DNA of 64,000 nucleotides from Thermosinus carboxydivorans Nor1 (GTDB lineage Bacteria > Bacillota > Negativicutes > Sporomusales > Thermosinaceae), in contig NZ_AAWL01000008.1 of the NCBI RefSeq assembly GCF_000169155.1, positions 41,422 through 105,421 on the forward strand, written 5' to 3'. The notes under the pieces are model-generated. The model ran no database searches. It was given only the letters and a program-made list of their open reading frames with translations, and had not been told where the DNA came from. The position numbers and the translations under genes are program-made. Positions 1-9,943 of this stretch are shown here, piece after piece (the first letter of the stretch is position 1; every line of letters begins with the position of its first letter).

Positions 1-285
1 ATCAGTAAAGATATACCGCTGCACTTTTCCCGTTACTTTCCCCGGTATAAAATGACGGCGCCGCCAACGCCGCTGACGACTCTCCGGCGCGCCTATGAAC
101 TGGCCAGGCAGTATTTGCATTATGTCTATCTGGGGAATATCGGTGACAGCGGTATAAATACACACTGCCCTGTCTGCGGTAAGTTGGTGATTGACCGCCA
201 GCAGCGGGATAGTCACCTTACATCCGATAAAAAGTGCCCCCAATGCGGGAGCATGATTGCCATTATTGGCGAGTTCTTCTTCTAG
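1..285 (+). CDS. AmmeMemoRadiSam-type radical SAM protein, C-terminal part
   Basis: The reading frame is open from base 1, so the gene begins outside the window; the first ATG at 52 is internal. The visible 94 residues include PLHFSRYFPRYK, then PPTPLTTLRRAYELARQ, YVYLGNI and a zinc-ribbon-like end with CPVCG and CPQCG pairs. This order matches the C-terminus of the radical SAM enzyme of the AmmeMemoRadiSam system (relative of pyruvate formate-lyase activases). The CxxxCxxC cluster motif would lie upstream and is not seen. The family assignment rests on remembered motif order; substrate is unknown. Confidence 0.75.
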   Translation: MSKDIPLHFSRYFPRYKMTAPPTPLTTLRRAYELARQYLHYVYLGNIGDSGINTHCPVCGKLVIDRQQRDSHLTSDKKCPQCGSMIAIIGEFFF

Positions 286-369
286 AAGATCTCTTTTTTA
301 GAAAGTATAAGTTTATAACCGCGGGGATATAGACAATAAATTGGCGCAACACAGCATGAAAACCGATTT

Positions 370-458
370 TTAACCACGGAGAACACAGAGGCGCGTATTC
401 ATCGCGCTAAAGATTAAAGTAAAAAAAATATACCTCCGCGTCCTCTGCGGTTCTATAT
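370..458. repeat. Imperfect inverted repeat, MITE/REP-like
   Basis: The arm AACCACGGAGAACACAGAGG (374-393) faces CCTCCGCGTCCTCTGCGGTT (439-458) across an AT-rich centre. The arms pair imperfectly. They resemble the AACCACAGAGG...CCTCTGTGGTT element found between genes in many bacterial genomes. It lies in the 307-base gap between the radical SAM gene and argC; the rest of that gap holds the arg promoter and a short GCGC-GTAT-GCGC hairpin before a T run at 491-508. Confidence 0.6.
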
Positions 459-532
459 ATTCCGTTTTGAAGTTGCCATTTTCGGAGTAGGCGCGTATGC
501 GCTTTTTTATTTTCGTTAGCTGGAAAAAAGTA

Positions 533-562
533 TTGAATTAATATGCGGAATGAATGTATAAT
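533..562 (+). promoter_or_regulatory. Candidate argC promoter with possible ArgR half-sites
   Basis: TTGAAT (533-538) and TATAAT (557-562) are separated by 18 bases and lie just upstream of argC. TGAAT occurs at 534-538 and 551-555, resembling half of the Bacillus-type ARG box (TGAAT...ATTCA), so repression by an ArgR/AhrC protein is plausible. The promoter is fairly clear; the operator is an inference. Confidence 0.5.
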
Positions 563-592
563 TATAAATAAACCGACACGGGAGGTCAGCAT

Positions 593-1627
593 ATGAAGGT
601 CAGTATTATTGGGGCAACCGGTTATACCGGTGAAGAACTGCTACGAATTTTGGCCAACCATCCGGCGGCCGAAATTAAATACCTTACCTCAGAAAGTCAG
701 ACAGGGACGGAGGTAGACAGCATATATCCCCATTTAAACCGCTTTTATAACCAGGCACTGGTAAGTATGGCCGACTTGGATAAAATTGTCGCCGCAAGCG
801 ATGTTTTATTTATCGCCCTGCCTCATGGCCATGCCATGGAGATAGGGAAGAAGGTAAGCGGCCAGGGCGTCAAAGTGATTGATTTAGGCTCTGACTATCG
901 ATTTAAAGATATAACCGTTTATGAGAAATGGTATAAAATACCCCACGTTCATCCCGATGCCAAAGCCGTATATGGCCTGACAGAACTGTATCGCGACGCG
1001 GTGCGTACGGCCGATATAGTCGGTAATCCCGGCTGCTACACGACGGCCAGCATCTTAGCTTTGGCGCCGCTTGTTAAAAATAAGCTGATTGACCTGACCT
1101 CCATTGTTGTTGATGCCAAATCCGGCATATCGGGAGCAGGTCGGGGGTTAAATTTAACCCACCATCTACCGGAGGCATTTGAAAATGTTAAGGCTTATAA
1201 CATTGCTGGTCATCGCCATACGCCGGAAATCGAACAGGCTTTGTCTGAATTAGCCGGCAGCCAGGTGTTAATCAGTTTTACGCCCCATCTTATTCCTATG
1301 TCACGGGGAATACTAAGCACCTGCTATGCCCGCCTCCTTGACGGGGTAACGGCTAACATGGTTGACGAGGCGTTCCATGACTTATACGGGCAGGAGTACT
1401 TCATCCGCCTATTGGGCCGGGGTGGTTATCCGGCCACCAAGAATACCCGGGGCTCGAATTTCTGCGACCTTGGTTGGCATATCGATACCCGCACCGGCCG
1501 GGTTATCGCGGTAGCGGCTATTGACAACCTGGTCAAAGGTGCGGCCGGTCAGGCCGTTCAAAACATGAATGTCATGTTTGGGTTTGAGGAGCAAACCGGC
1601 CTGACCCAGGCGCCGCTTTATCCATAG
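593..1627 (+). CDS. argC: N-acetyl-gamma-glutamyl-phosphate reductase
   Basis: Third step of arginine synthesis: NADPH reduction of N-acetylglutamyl phosphate to the semialdehyde, in the cytoplasm. The 344 residues are the normal family length. The N-terminal nucleotide-binding loop GATGYTGEEL (7-16) and the catalytic cysteine in GNPGCYTTA (Cys148) are present, as is the later HRHTPEIEQ segment. The ATG follows GGGAGGTCAGC. First gene of the arginine cluster; argJ starts 48 bases after it. Confidence 0.97.
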   Translation: MKVSIIGATGYTGEELLRILANHPAAEIKYLTSESQTGTEVDSIYPHLNRFYNQALVSMADLDKIVAASDVLFIALPHGHAMEIGKKVSGQGVKVIDLGSDYRFKDITVYEKWYKIPHVHPDAKAVYGLTELYRDAVRTADIVGNPGCYTTASILALAPLVKNKLIDLTSIVVDAKSGISGAGRGLNLTHHLPEAFENVKAYNIAGHRHTPEIEQALSELAGSQVLISFTPHLIPMSRGILSTCYARLLDGVTANMVDEAFHDLYGQEYFIRLLGRGGYPATKNTRGSNFCDLGWHIDTRTGRVIAVAAIDNLVKGAAGQAVQNMNVMFGFEEQTGLTQAPLYP

Positions 1628-1675
1628 CATTTTAGTATTATTCACTATCACGCGCGATTAAATGGAGGCGATTAT

Positions 1676-2884
1676 ATGTTAAAAGAAATAAATGGAGGAA
1701 TTACCGCCCCCAAGGGGTTCATGGCTGCCGGCGTAAAGGCGGGCATTAAAAAGAGCGGCAAAGAGGACATCGCCCTTATTTACAGCAAAACACCGGCTAG
1801 TGTTGCCGCCATGTTTACTACCAATGCCATGGCTGCCGCCCCGGTTATTGTGTCCCGCCAGGCGGTAAAGCACGGGACAGCCCGGGCGATTGTCGTCAAC
1901 TCCGGCTGTGCCAATGCCTGCACCGGGCCGCAAGGGCTTGCCAATGCACGGGCAATGGCGGAGTTAACGGCAACGGTGCTGGGTGTAGCCACTCACGAGG
2001 TTTTGGTGGCGTCGACCGGTATCATCGGCGTTCAGCTGCCGATGGATAAAATAGCGGCCGGCATTAAACAGGCGGCGGCCGAGTTGTCAGAAACCGGCCA
2101 TGAAAAAGCGTTGCAGGCCATTATGACGACAGATACTTTCCCTAAATCTTGTGCATATGAGTTTATGCTCAGCGGCGTACCGGTACGCATCGCCGGCATG
2201 GCGAAAGGGGCAGGCATGATCCATCCCAATATGGCGACCATGCTGGCCTTTGTTACAACCGATGCGGCAGTTGCCGCGCCTGTATTGAAAAACGCATTAT
2301 CCGAGGCCGTAAATCTTTCCTTCAACATGATTTCGGTTGACGGTGACACCAGTACTAACGATATGGTGAGCGTGCTGGCCAACGGCCAGGCCGGCGCTCC
2401 GGTGATCGATACCGTTGATAGCGAGGAATATCGCATTTTTGCTGACGCGTTAAAGGCCGTCTGCACCAATTTAGCGAAACAAATCGTTCGCGACGGCGAA
2501 GGGGCGACCAAATTTCTCGAGATTACCGTAACCGGCGCTGAAACCTTTTCGCAAGCGAAACAGGCAGCGATGGCCGTAGCGAAATCGCCGCTGGTGAAAA
2601 CGGCGTTTTTCGGGGAGGATCCCAACTGGGGCCGGATTCTGTGTGCTGTCGGCTATTCGGGGGTACCGGTAAAAAGCGAAAAAACAGCGCTGGCGATCGG
2701 CGGCATTTCCGTCGTTAGAAGCGGTATGGCGACCAGCTTTGACGAGCAGGCTTTAAGAAAAGTAATGAGCGCGCGGGATATTGCCATTGAAATTGACTTG
2801 GGTTTAGGTCCGGCGGCGGCCACGGTTTGGACTTGTGACTTTTCATACGAGTATGTAAAAATCAACGGCGAGTATCATACTTAA
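1676..2884 (+). CDS. argJ: Glutamate N-acetyltransferase / amino-acid acetyltransferase
   Basis: ArgJ moves the acetyl group from N-acetylornithine to glutamate; many versions also use acetyl-CoA to start the pathway. The 402-residue proenzyme carries the self-cleavage motif KGAGMIHPNMATML, in which Thr188 becomes the nucleophile of the beta chain. No argA or argE is seen in this cluster, which fits a cyclic, ArgJ-dependent pathway. The ATG follows TGGAGGCGATT. Whether it is mono- or bifunctional cannot be read from the sequence. Confidence 0.96.
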   Translation: MLKEINGGITAPKGFMAAGVKAGIKKSGKEDIALIYSKTPASVAAMFTTNAMAAAPVIVSRQAVKHGTARAIVVNSGCANACTGPQGLANARAMAELTATVLGVATHEVLVASTGIIGVQLPMDKIAAGIKQAAAELSETGHEKALQAIMTTDTFPKSCAYEFMLSGVPVRIAGMAKGAGMIHPNMATMLAFVTTDAAVAAPVLKNALSEAVNLSFNMISVDGDTSTNDMVSVLANGQAGAPVIDTVDSEEYRIFADALKAVCTNLAKQIVRDGEGATKFLEITVTGAETFSQAKQAAMAVAKSPLVKTAFFGEDPNWGRILCAVGYSGVPVKSEKTALAIGGISVVRSGMATSFDEQALRKVMSARDIAIEIDLGLGPAAATVWTCDFSYEYVKINGEYHT

Positions 2885-2902
2885 GCCGGAAAGGAGCACG
2901 GC

Positions 2903-3790
2903 ATGATCAATTCTGTGGAAAAAGCAGCGGTGCTTATCGAAGCACTGCCCTATATCCAAAAGTTTGCCGGCAAAACCATCGTCGTAAAATACGGTGGTAA
3001 TGCCATGATTAATGAACAGTTGAAAGCTAAGGTTATCCAGGATATTATCCTGATGAAGGCCGTGGGTATGCGCCTGGTCGTCGTGCACGGCGGGGGACCG
3101 GAAATCACGGCGATGCTGAAACAGGTGGGCAAGCAGTCTACCTTTGTCAGCGGGCTCAGGGTAACAGACGCGGAGACAATGGCTATCGCGGAAATGGTCC
3201 TTGTTGGCAAAACCAATACCGAGATCGTCAGTCTATTAAACAAATATGGCGCCAAAGCGGTAGGATTAAACGGCAAGGATGCAAGTCTAATTGTGGCGCA
3301 AAAACATTTGGCCAAGGTCTATGAAGGAGACGAGGTCAAAGAAGTTGATATTGGCTTTGTTGGCGATGTAGCCCAAATTAATCCCGGTATCTTGTTTACC
3401 CTGCTGGAACAGGATTATATCCCGGTAATTGCCCCGATTGGCGTAGGTGCAGGCGGCGAAAGCTACAATATTAATGCCGATTACGTAGCCGGGGAAATTG
3501 CCGGCGCCCTGGCAGCCGAGAAATTGCTGTTGCTTACAGACGTTGAAGGGATTTACCGGGACTATCATGATAAAGCTACTTTTATTTCCACTCTTACCTT
3601 AGCCGAAGCGCAGACGATGATTAAGCAAGGAGCAATTGACGGCGGCATGATTCCCAAGGTGGAGGCCTGCCTTAAAGCACTGGCCGGAGGGGCGCGGAAA
3701 ACGCACATTATTGATGGCCGGCAACCCCATTCCCTACTGCTGGAAGTTTTCACTGACAGGGGCGCCGGTACCGAAATTGTCAGAGGGTAA
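2903..3790 (+). CDS. argB: Acetylglutamate kinase
   Basis: Phosphorylates N-acetylglutamate with ATP, usually the feedback-controlled step. The 295 residues show the amino-acid-kinase signatures: KYGGNAM with Lys29, VVHGGGPEI, and DVEGIYRD near residue 213. An extension before the first lysine ([12 protein letters not shown]) resembles the N-terminal helix of arginine-sensitive hexameric enzymes, suggesting arginine inhibition (inference). It starts 18 bases after argJ behind AAAGGAG. Confidence 0.96.
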   Translation: MINSVEKAAVLIEALPYIQKFAGKTIVVKYGGNAMINEQLKAKVIQDIILMKAVGMRLVVVHGGGPEITAMLKQVGKQSTFVSGLRVTDAETMAIAEMVLVGKTNTEIVSLLNKYGAKAVGLNGKDASLIVAQKHLAKVYEGDEVKEVDIGFVGDVAQINPGILFTLLEQDYIPVIAPIGVGAGGESYNINADYVAGEIAGALAAEKLLLLTDVEGIYRDYHDKATFISTLTLAEAQTMIKQGAIDGGMIPKVEACLKALAGGARKTHIIDGRQPHSLLLEVFTDRGAGTEIVRG

Positions 3791-3804
3791 AAGGAGTGAG
3801 CGCT

Positions 3805-4995
3805 GTGGATAAAGCCGAAGTGCAAGCTATTGATAAACGGCATTATATGCCGGTGTTTAGTCGTTATGATGTGGTGTTGTCCCATGGTGACGGGCCGTAT
3901 GTGTTTGATACCGAGGGGAAAAAATACCTGGACTTTTTGGCCGGTATTGCGGTGAACGTGCTAGGGCATGCCCACCCGGCGTTAGTGGCCGCCATTACGA
4001 CTCAGGCCGGCAAACTTATTCATTGCACAAATCTCTATTATACGGAAGAACAGGCAAAGCTTGTCCAAACCTTGGCCCAGCTTAGCGGCCTGGATAAGGT
4101 CTTCTTGGCCAATAGCGGCGCGGAAGCCAACGAAGGAGCGATCAAGCTGGCCCGTAAATATGCCAAACAGTTAAACGCTGACCGGGTAGAAATTATCACT
4201 GCCGAAAATTCTTTCCATGGCCGCACGCTGGCTACCTTGACGGCGACGGCCCAGCCTAAATACCAGCATGGCTATGAGCCGCTGCCGCCAGGGTTTAAAT
4301 ACGTGCCGTACAATGACTTGGCGGCGCTAAAGCGCGCCATGTCCGACAAGACGTGTGCCGTCATGGTGGAACCAATTCAGGGTGAGGGTGGTATTAACAT
4401 CCCTGATGACGGTTACTTGCAAGGGGTACGCGAATTGTGCGATGCTTGCGGTGCCCTACTGATTTTTGACGAAATTCAAACCGGGATGGGCCGTACCGGT
4501 AAAATGTTTGCCTACCAGCATACAGATGTTAAACCCGACATTCTCACCATCGCCAAAGGATTAGGCGGCGGCGTGCCAATCGGCGCGATATTGGCGACCG
4601 ACAAAGTGGCTTCAGCGTTCGGCCCCGGCGATCATGGTTCGACTTTTGGCGGCAATCCGCTCGCCTGCGCCGCTGCTAATGCCGTGTTAGCCGTTATTAC
4701 GGCGGAAGACTTGCCAGGCAATGCAGAGCGGATAGGCCGGTATATGCTGGGCGAGCTGGCTAAATTGCAGGCTAAATACCCGACCGTCATCAAAGAGGTA
4801 CGCGGCAAAGGCTTGATGATTGGCGTAAAGTTAAATCAACCTGGCCGCGAAATTGTTAACCGGTGCTTGGAACATGGCGCGTTAATTAACTGCACGGCCG
4901 GCGATGTGCTCCGGTTTGTTCCGCCGCTGATCATTAATGAGAAGCATGTTGATGAAATGATTGGCATTTTGGATAAAGTAATTGACAATTTATAG
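3805..4995 (+). CDS. argD: Acetylornithine aminotransferase
   Basis: PLP enzyme making N-acetylornithine from the semialdehyde and glutamate. Class III aminotransferase marks are clear: NSGAEANEGAIKLARK, FDEIQTGMGRTG and TIAKGLGGGVPIGA, whose lysine (about residue 251) binds PLP. A GTG at 3796 is in frame, but the ribosome site AAAGGAG (3790-3796) runs into it; the GTG at 3805 has 8-base spacing and is preferred, giving 396 residues. It follows argB by 14 bases. Confidence 0.95.
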   Translation: MDKAEVQAIDKRHYMPVFSRYDVVLSHGDGPYVFDTEGKKYLDFLAGIAVNVLGHAHPALVAAITTQAGKLIHCTNLYYTEEQAKLVQTLAQLSGLDKVFLANSGAEANEGAIKLARKYAKQLNADRVEIITAENSFHGRTLATLTATAQPKYQHGYEPLPPGFKYVPYNDLAALKRAMSDKTCAVMVEPIQGEGGINIPDDGYLQGVRELCDACGALLIFDEIQTGMGRTGKMFAYQHTDVKPDILTIAKGLGGGVPIGAILATDKVASAFGPGDHGSTFGGNPLACAAANAVLAVITAEDLPGNAERIGRYMLGELAKLQAKYPTVIKEVRGKGLMIGVKLNQPGREIVNRCLEHGALINCTAGDVLRFVPPLIINEKHVDEMIGILDKVIDNL

Positions 4996-5006
4996 GAAAA
5001 ATATTT

Positions 5007-5036
5007 TTGATATAAATATGCATGCAATTGTATTAT
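5007..5036 (+). promoter_or_regulatory. Candidate internal promoter before argF
   Basis: TTGATA (5007-5012) and TATTAT (5031-5036) with an 18-base spacer lie in the 60-base AT-rich gap between argD and argF. This suggests argFGH can be transcribed apart from argCJBD. No terminator is seen in the gap. Confidence 0.4.
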
Positions 5037-5055
5037 TATAAAATGGGGGAGGCCA

Positions 5056-5988
5056 ATGGTCATGAAGGGGAAAGATTTACTGTCTGTTCATGATTTGTCC
5101 CAGGCTGAAATAAACCGGATTTTTGACCTGGCAAAAACCCTTAAAAGCAAACAGCAGCAAGGTGAAGAACATCATCTGCTTAAGGGTAAAACGCTCGCAA
5201 TGATTTTCCAAAAAGCGTCTACCCGGACCAGGGTGTCATTTGAGGTAGGGATGTGGCAACTTGGCGGCAAAGCCTTGTTCTTAAACGCCAACGATTTGCA
5301 GATTGGCCGTGGCGAGCCGGTGAAAGACACAGCCCGGGTTTTGTCCCGGTATGTGGACGGCATCATGATTCGCACCTTTGCCCACGACGAGGTAGTGGAA
5401 CTGGCTCGTTACGCCACCGTCCCCGTCATCAACGGCCTGACCGACCTTTACCATCCCTGCCAGGCCCTGACCGATATTTTCACTGTTTGGGAGTTTAAAG
5501 GCGATCTGCAAGGCAGAAAACTGGCCTATATTGGTGATGGGAACAATATGGCTAACGCGCTCCTGCATGCTTGCGCCAAAGTGGGCATGCACATGACTGT
5601 TGCCACACCGCCTGGCTATGAGCCGCCGGCCGCCGTACTGGCCGAAGCGGCCGACGATGCTCTGGTTACCGGCAGTCGGCTGGAGATTGTGTCTGATCCC
5701 TTTGCCGCGGCCTATGATGCAGACGTACTGTATACCGACGTATGGGCCAGCATGGGGCAGGAAAAGGAACAGGCCGCGCGGCGGGCCGCTTTTGCCGGTT
5801 ATCAGGTAAACGGCGAACTATTGAAGGTGGCCAAACCGGACGCGATTGTCATGCACTGTTTGCCGGCTCACCGGGGTGAAGAAATTACCGATGAAGTAAT
5901 GGAAGGATCGCAATCGGTAGTTTTTGACCAGGCAGAGAACCGGCTTCATGTGCAAAAAGCGATTTTGGCGTTGTTGATGGGAGATTAG
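5056..5988 (+). CDS. argF: Ornithine carbamoyltransferase
   Basis: Joins carbamoyl phosphate and ornithine to give citrulline. The 310 residues carry the carbamoyl-phosphate loop STRTR (55-59), the HPCQALTD segment and the ornithine-binding [11 protein letters not shown]. The anabolic role is inferred from its place in the arginine cluster; no arcA or arcC is nearby. The ATG at 5056 follows GGGGGAGG; a second ATG at 5062 is a possible start. Confidence 0.96.
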   Translation: MVMKGKDLLSVHDLSQAEINRIFDLAKTLKSKQQQGEEHHLLKGKTLAMIFQKASTRTRVSFEVGMWQLGGKALFLNANDLQIGRGEPVKDTARVLSRYVDGIMIRTFAHDEVVELARYATVPVINGLTDLYHPCQALTDIFTVWEFKGDLQGRKLAYIGDGNNMANALLHACAKVGMHMTVATPPGYEPPAAVLAEAADDALVTGSRLEIVSDPFAAAYDADVLYTDVWASMGQEKEQAARRAAFAGYQVNGELLKVAKPDAIVMHCLPAHRGEEITDEVMEGSQSVVFDQAENRLHVQKAILALLMGD

Positions 5989-6008
5989 AATTTAGAGGAG
6001 GCATTAGC

Positions 6009-7226
6009 ATGAGCGAAATCAAAAAAGTGGTGCTGGCCTATTCCGGTGGCCTCGACACCTCCGTCATCATTCCGTGGCTGAAAGAAAACTTTGGCTGTGA
6101 AGTCATTGCCATGTGCGCCGACGTCGGGCAAGGCGACGAACTGGCGCCCATTCGGGAAAAAGCTCTTAAATCGGGCGCCAGCAAGGTCTACATTGAAGAC
6201 CTGAAAAAAGAGTTTATCGAAGGCTACATTTGGCCGACCCTGAAGGCCGGCGCGGTGTATGAAGGCAAATACCTGCTGGGAACCTCTTTCGCCCGCCCCA
6301 TCATTGCCAAGGCGCTGGTGGATGTGGCGCTGAAAGAAGGGGCAGACGCAGTAGCCCACGGCGCTACCGGCAAAGGCAACGACCAGGTCCGGTTCGAACT
6401 CACCGTCAAGGCGCTGGCGCCGCACCTCAAAATCATCGCTCCCTGGCGGCTGTGGGACATTCGGTCGCGGGAAGACGCCATTGACTATGCCGAAAAGCAT
6501 GGCATCCCCGTACCGGTGACGAAAAAACGCCCCTACAGTATGGACCGCAACATCTGGCATCTCAGCCATGAAGGCGGCGACCTGGAAGACCCCTGGAACG
6601 AGCCCAAGGACGACGTTTATCTTGTAACCACTACGCCGGAAAAAGCGCCTGATAAACCGACCTATGTCGAGATTACTTTTGAAAAGGGGGTGCCGGTGGC
6701 GGTAGATGGCGAGAAACTTGATGCGGTGGCCCTGCTGGAAAGAGTAAATGCGTTGGGCGCCGCTAACGGGATTGGCATCGCTGACATTGTGGAAAATCGG
6801 CTGGTAGGCATGAAATCGCGGGGGGTCTATGAGACACCGGGCGGCACTATTCTCTATTATGCTCATCGTGAACTGGAATACCTTACTCTCGACCGGGCTA
6901 CCCTGCACTTTAAGGAACAAGTGGCTATCCGCTATGCCGAACTGGTATATGACGGCATGTGGTATTCACCGCTGCGGGAAGCGCTTGACGCTTTTGTGGA
7001 ATCTACCCAGCAGACGGTCAGCGGCGTGGTTCGCCTCAAACTATATAAAGGCAATATCATGAGCGCCGGCGCTAAATCGCCCTATTCGCTCTATCACGAA
7101 GGGTTTGTCACTTTTGGCCGGGACGAGGTTTACAACCAAAAGGATGCCGAAGGCTTCATCAATCTGTTCGGCCTGCCGCTGAAAATCCGGGCCCTGATGC
7201 AACAGAAAGAGGCGAACAAGGCATGA
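6009..7226 (+). CDS. argG: Argininosuccinate synthase
   Basis: ATP-dependent condensation of citrulline and aspartate. The PP-loop [10 protein letters not shown] lies at residues 10-19, followed by the family pattern [10 protein letters not shown] and [13 protein letters not shown] near the end. Length 405 is typical. It begins 20 bases after argF behind TAGAGGAGG. Base use in argG and argH is more GC-rich than in argC to argF, possibly only expression bias. Confidence 0.97.
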   Translation: MSEIKKVVLAYSGGLDTSVIIPWLKENFGCEVIAMCADVGQGDELAPIREKALKSGASKVYIEDLKKEFIEGYIWPTLKAGAVYEGKYLLGTSFARPIIAKALVDVALKEGADAVAHGATGKGNDQVRFELTVKALAPHLKIIAPWRLWDIRSREDAIDYAEKHGIPVPVTKKRPYSMDRNIWHLSHEGGDLEDPWNEPKDDVYLVTTTPEKAPDKPTYVEITFEKGVPVAVDGEKLDAVALLERVNALGAANGIGIADIVENRLVGMKSRGVYETPGGTILYYAHRELEYLTLDRATLHFKEQVAIRYAELVYDGMWYSPLREALDAFVESTQQTVSGVVRLKLYKGNIMSAGAKSPYSLYHEGFVTFGRDEVYNQKDAEGFINLFGLPLKIRALMQQKEANKA

Positions 7227-8638
7227 GCAAACTGTGGGGTGGCCGTTTCACCAAAAATACCGATGTCGCCGTGGAGGAGTTTACCTCCTCCATTTCCTTT
7301 GATTGGCGCCTGTACCGCGAGGATATTGCCGGCAGCATCGCCCATGCGCGCATGCTGGCTAAATGCGGGATTATCACCGCGGATGAGGCTGACCAGATTA
7401 TCGCCGGACTTAAGTCCATTCTCGCCGATATTGAGGCAGGCAACTTCAGCTTTGAGACGGCGCTGGAAGATATCCATATGAATATCGAACGGCGGCTGAT
7501 CGAGCGCATCGGTCCGGTGGGCGGCAAGCTGCATACCGCCCGCAGCCGCAACGACCAGGTAGCACTGGACACGCACATGTATCTGAAACGGGAAATCGCC
7601 GCCATCGCCCGTTTGCTGTGGGATCTGGAAGCGGCTTTAGTCGAAACGGCGGCCAATCATCCTGATGTCATCATGCCTGGCTATACTCACCTGCAGCGGG
7701 CCCAACCCATCCTGTTCGCCCACCATATGCTGGCCTATTTTTTCATGCTGGCCCGCGATTTCAGTCGCCTGCAGGGCGTGTGGGAGCGGACCGACCTCAT
7801 GCCGCTCGGGGCCGGGGCTCTTGCCGGCACGACTTTTCCCATTGACCGCTTCTATGTGGCCGAGCAGCTTAAATTCGCCAAAGTGTACGATAATAGCCTT
7901 GACGCGGTCAGTGACCGGGACTATATCATCGAGTTTCTGGCCTTCGCTTCTCTGCTCATGCTTCACCTCAGCCGCCTCAGCGAGGAAATTATCCTCTGGT
8001 CGACGGCCGAATTTGCGTTTATCGAGCTTGACGACGCTCACTGCACCGGGTCCAGCATCATGCCGCAAAAGAAAAATCCTGATGTGGCCGAACTGGTGCG
8101 GGGCAAGACCGGGCGCGTGTATGGCCATCTGATGGCGCTGCTGACGGTGGTCAAAGGTCTGCCGCTGGCCTATAACAAGGACCTGCAGGAAGACAAGGAA
8201 GCCCTGTTCGATACCATTGACACCGTCAAATTCAGTCTTCGGGTGTATGCCACCATGCTGCGCGGCATGCGCGTCTTAGGCGAGCGGATGAGCGAAGCCG
8301 CCCGACAGGACTATGCTAACGCCACCGATATGGCCGATTACCTGGTTAAAAAAGGGCTACCGTTCCGCCAGGCCCATGAAGTAGTGGGGAGGTGCGTGCG
8401 TTACTGCCTTGACGCCGGCAAAAGGCTGACTGATCTGTCGCTGGCCGAATTTAAACAATTTTCGCCGTTATTTGAAGCCGACATCATTGACGCCATTCAA
8501 ATCGAGACATGCGTGGCAGCCCGTAATTCCTACGGTGGCACTTCGTCCACTCAGGTAAAACATCAGCTGCAAACAGCTAAAGAAGTGATGGCAAAACAGC
8601 AAGCCGTGCTTGACTTGTATACAAAAGGCAATGTATAA
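7223..8638 (+). CDS. argH: Argininosuccinate lyase
   Basis: Splits argininosuccinate into arginine and fumarate. The 471-residue protein has the fumarase/aspartase-superfamily signature [12 protein letters not shown], plus LWGGRF at the start and [12 protein letters not shown] near residue 110. The ATG overlaps the argG stop by four bases (ATGA), so the two are translationally coupled. Last gene of the arginine cluster. Confidence 0.97.
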   Translation: MSKLWGGRFTKNTDVAVEEFTSSISFDWRLYREDIAGSIAHARMLAKCGIITADEADQIIAGLKSILADIEAGNFSFETALEDIHMNIERRLIERIGPVGGKLHTARSRNDQVALDTHMYLKREIAAIARLLWDLEAALVETAANHPDVIMPGYTHLQRAQPILFAHHMLAYFFMLARDFSRLQGVWERTDLMPLGAGALAGTTFPIDRFYVAEQLKFAKVYDNSLDAVSDRDYIIEFLAFASLLMLHLSRLSEEIILWSTAEFAFIELDDAHCTGSSIMPQKKNPDVAELVRGKTGRVYGHLMALLTVVKGLPLAYNKDLQEDKEALFDTIDTVKFSLRVYATMLRGMRVLGERMSEAARQDYANATDMADYLVKKGLPFRQAHEVVGRCVRYCLDAGKRLTDLSLAEFKQFSPLFEADIIDAIQIETCVAARNSYGGTSSTQVKHQLQTAKEVMAKQQAVLDLYTKGNV

Positions 8639-8680
8639 TTATGGTAATGGATTCCAACTAACAGTGAGGAGGCTGTCACC

Positions 8681-9754
8681 ATGAGCAACATTGCCGTACA
8701 CCGGGTTGACAAGCCTGGCGTGTTGCCGGACGAATCAAAACTTGGCTTTGGGAAAATTTTTGCTGATCATATGTTCGTTATGGACTATGAGACAGGCAAA
8801 GGCTGGCATAATCCGCGCATTGAGCCTTATGCCCAGTTTCCGCTTTATCCCGCGGCGATGGTTTACCACTATGGCCAGGCCATTTTCGAGGGAATGAAGG
8901 CTTTCCGGACGGTGGATAACCGCATCGTTGTTTTCCGCCCCAAAGACTATCTTAATCGCTTTAACCGTTCCGCCGAAATTCTTTGCATTCCCAAAATTGA
9001 TGTCGATTTAGTACATGAAGGCCTTAACAAGCTCATCGAAATTGACAAGCATTGGGTACCGGGCAGTCTGGGCACCGCGCTGTACATTCGCCCCTTTATC
9101 ATTGCCACTGACGCTTATGTAGGCGTTAAATCGTCTGACACCTACAAATTATTCATTATTACCTCGCCGGTCGGCGCCTATTATGCCGCCGGGTTTAACC
9201 CGGTCAAGATCAAGGTCGAGGACAAATATGTCCGCGCCGTTCCCGGCGGCATCGGCGAAGCCAAGACCCCCGGCAACTACGCCGCCTCCCTCCGCGCCGG
9301 CGTCGAAGCCAAGAAGGAAGGCTTCGACCAGGTATTGTGGCTGGACGGCATCGAGCGCCGCTATATCGAAGAAGTGGGCACCATGAACATATTCTTTAAG
9401 ATCCGGGGCGAGCTTATTACGCCGGCGCTTAATGGCAGCATTCTCGCCGGCATTACCCGCAGAACGGTGCTTGAAATCGCGAAAGAACTGGGTATTCCGG
9501 CTGTTGAGCGCCGTATTTCCATTGATGAAGTCTTTGCGGCCCATGCCAAAGGCGAACTGGAAGAAGTATTCGGTTCCGGCACCGCCGCGGTCATTTCGCC
9601 GGTCGGCCAGCTTACCTGGAAAGGGCAGACCATCGTCGTTAACGACAATAAGACCGGTGAAATTTCGCAAAAATTGTTTGAATATGTTACCGGCCTGCAG
9701 TACGGCAAAATTGCTGACAAGCATGGCTGGGTGGCGGAAGTCACCAAACTGTAA
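8681..9754 (+). CDS. ilvE: Branched-chain amino-acid aminotransferase
   Basis: PLP-dependent class IV aminotransferase that interconverts Leu, Ile and Val with their keto acids. At 357 residues it is the long bacterial/eukaryotic BCAT2-like type rather than the roughly 300-residue E. coli type. Visible family marks are YGQAIFEGMKAFR, GGIGEAKTPGNYAASL and EVFGSGTAAVISPVG. It is 42 bases after argH behind GAGGAGG and is closed by a strong terminator. A link to arginine synthesis is positional only. Confidence 0.94.
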   Translation: MSNIAVHRVDKPGVLPDESKLGFGKIFADHMFVMDYETGKGWHNPRIEPYAQFPLYPAAMVYHYGQAIFEGMKAFRTVDNRIVVFRPKDYLNRFNRSAEILCIPKIDVDLVHEGLNKLIEIDKHWVPGSLGTALYIRPFIIATDAYVGVKSSDTYKLFIITSPVGAYYAAGFNPVKIKVEDKYVRAVPGGIGEAKTPGNYAASLRAGVEAKKEGFDQVLWLDGIERRYIEEVGTMNIFFKIRGELITPALNGSILAGITRRTVLEIAKELGIPAVERRISIDEVFAAHAKGELEEVFGSGTAAVISPVGQLTWKGQTIVVNDNKTGEISQKLFEYVTGLQYGKIADKHGWVAEVTKL

Positions 9755-9790
9755 CCGGCTAGTTTTTCCCATCGTTATTACGATCCACGA

Positions 9791-9819
9791 AAATCCTCCC
9801 GTTTGGCGGGAGGATTTTT
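9791..9819 (+). terminator. Rho-independent terminator after ilvE
   Basis: ATCCTCCCG and CGGGAGGAT form a 9-bp stem followed by a T run. It ends the arg/ilvE transcription block. Confidence 0.85.
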
Positions 9820-9943
9820 CAGTATCCGTTATTGATGGGCAAATCTTTTAATTTTTTTTATACCTGGTCGTAATTTATAAAAGGTTTTACCGAATGTGGG
9901 GTAGAATAAAACGTAAAGGACTTTTAGGTGAGGTAATTTTTTC

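Noticed and set aside
5985..6920. 311-codon open frame on the minus strand over argG
   Set aside because: It is the shadow of a strongly coding plus-strand gene with all argininosuccinate synthase motifs; no ribosome site or family pattern on the minus strand.
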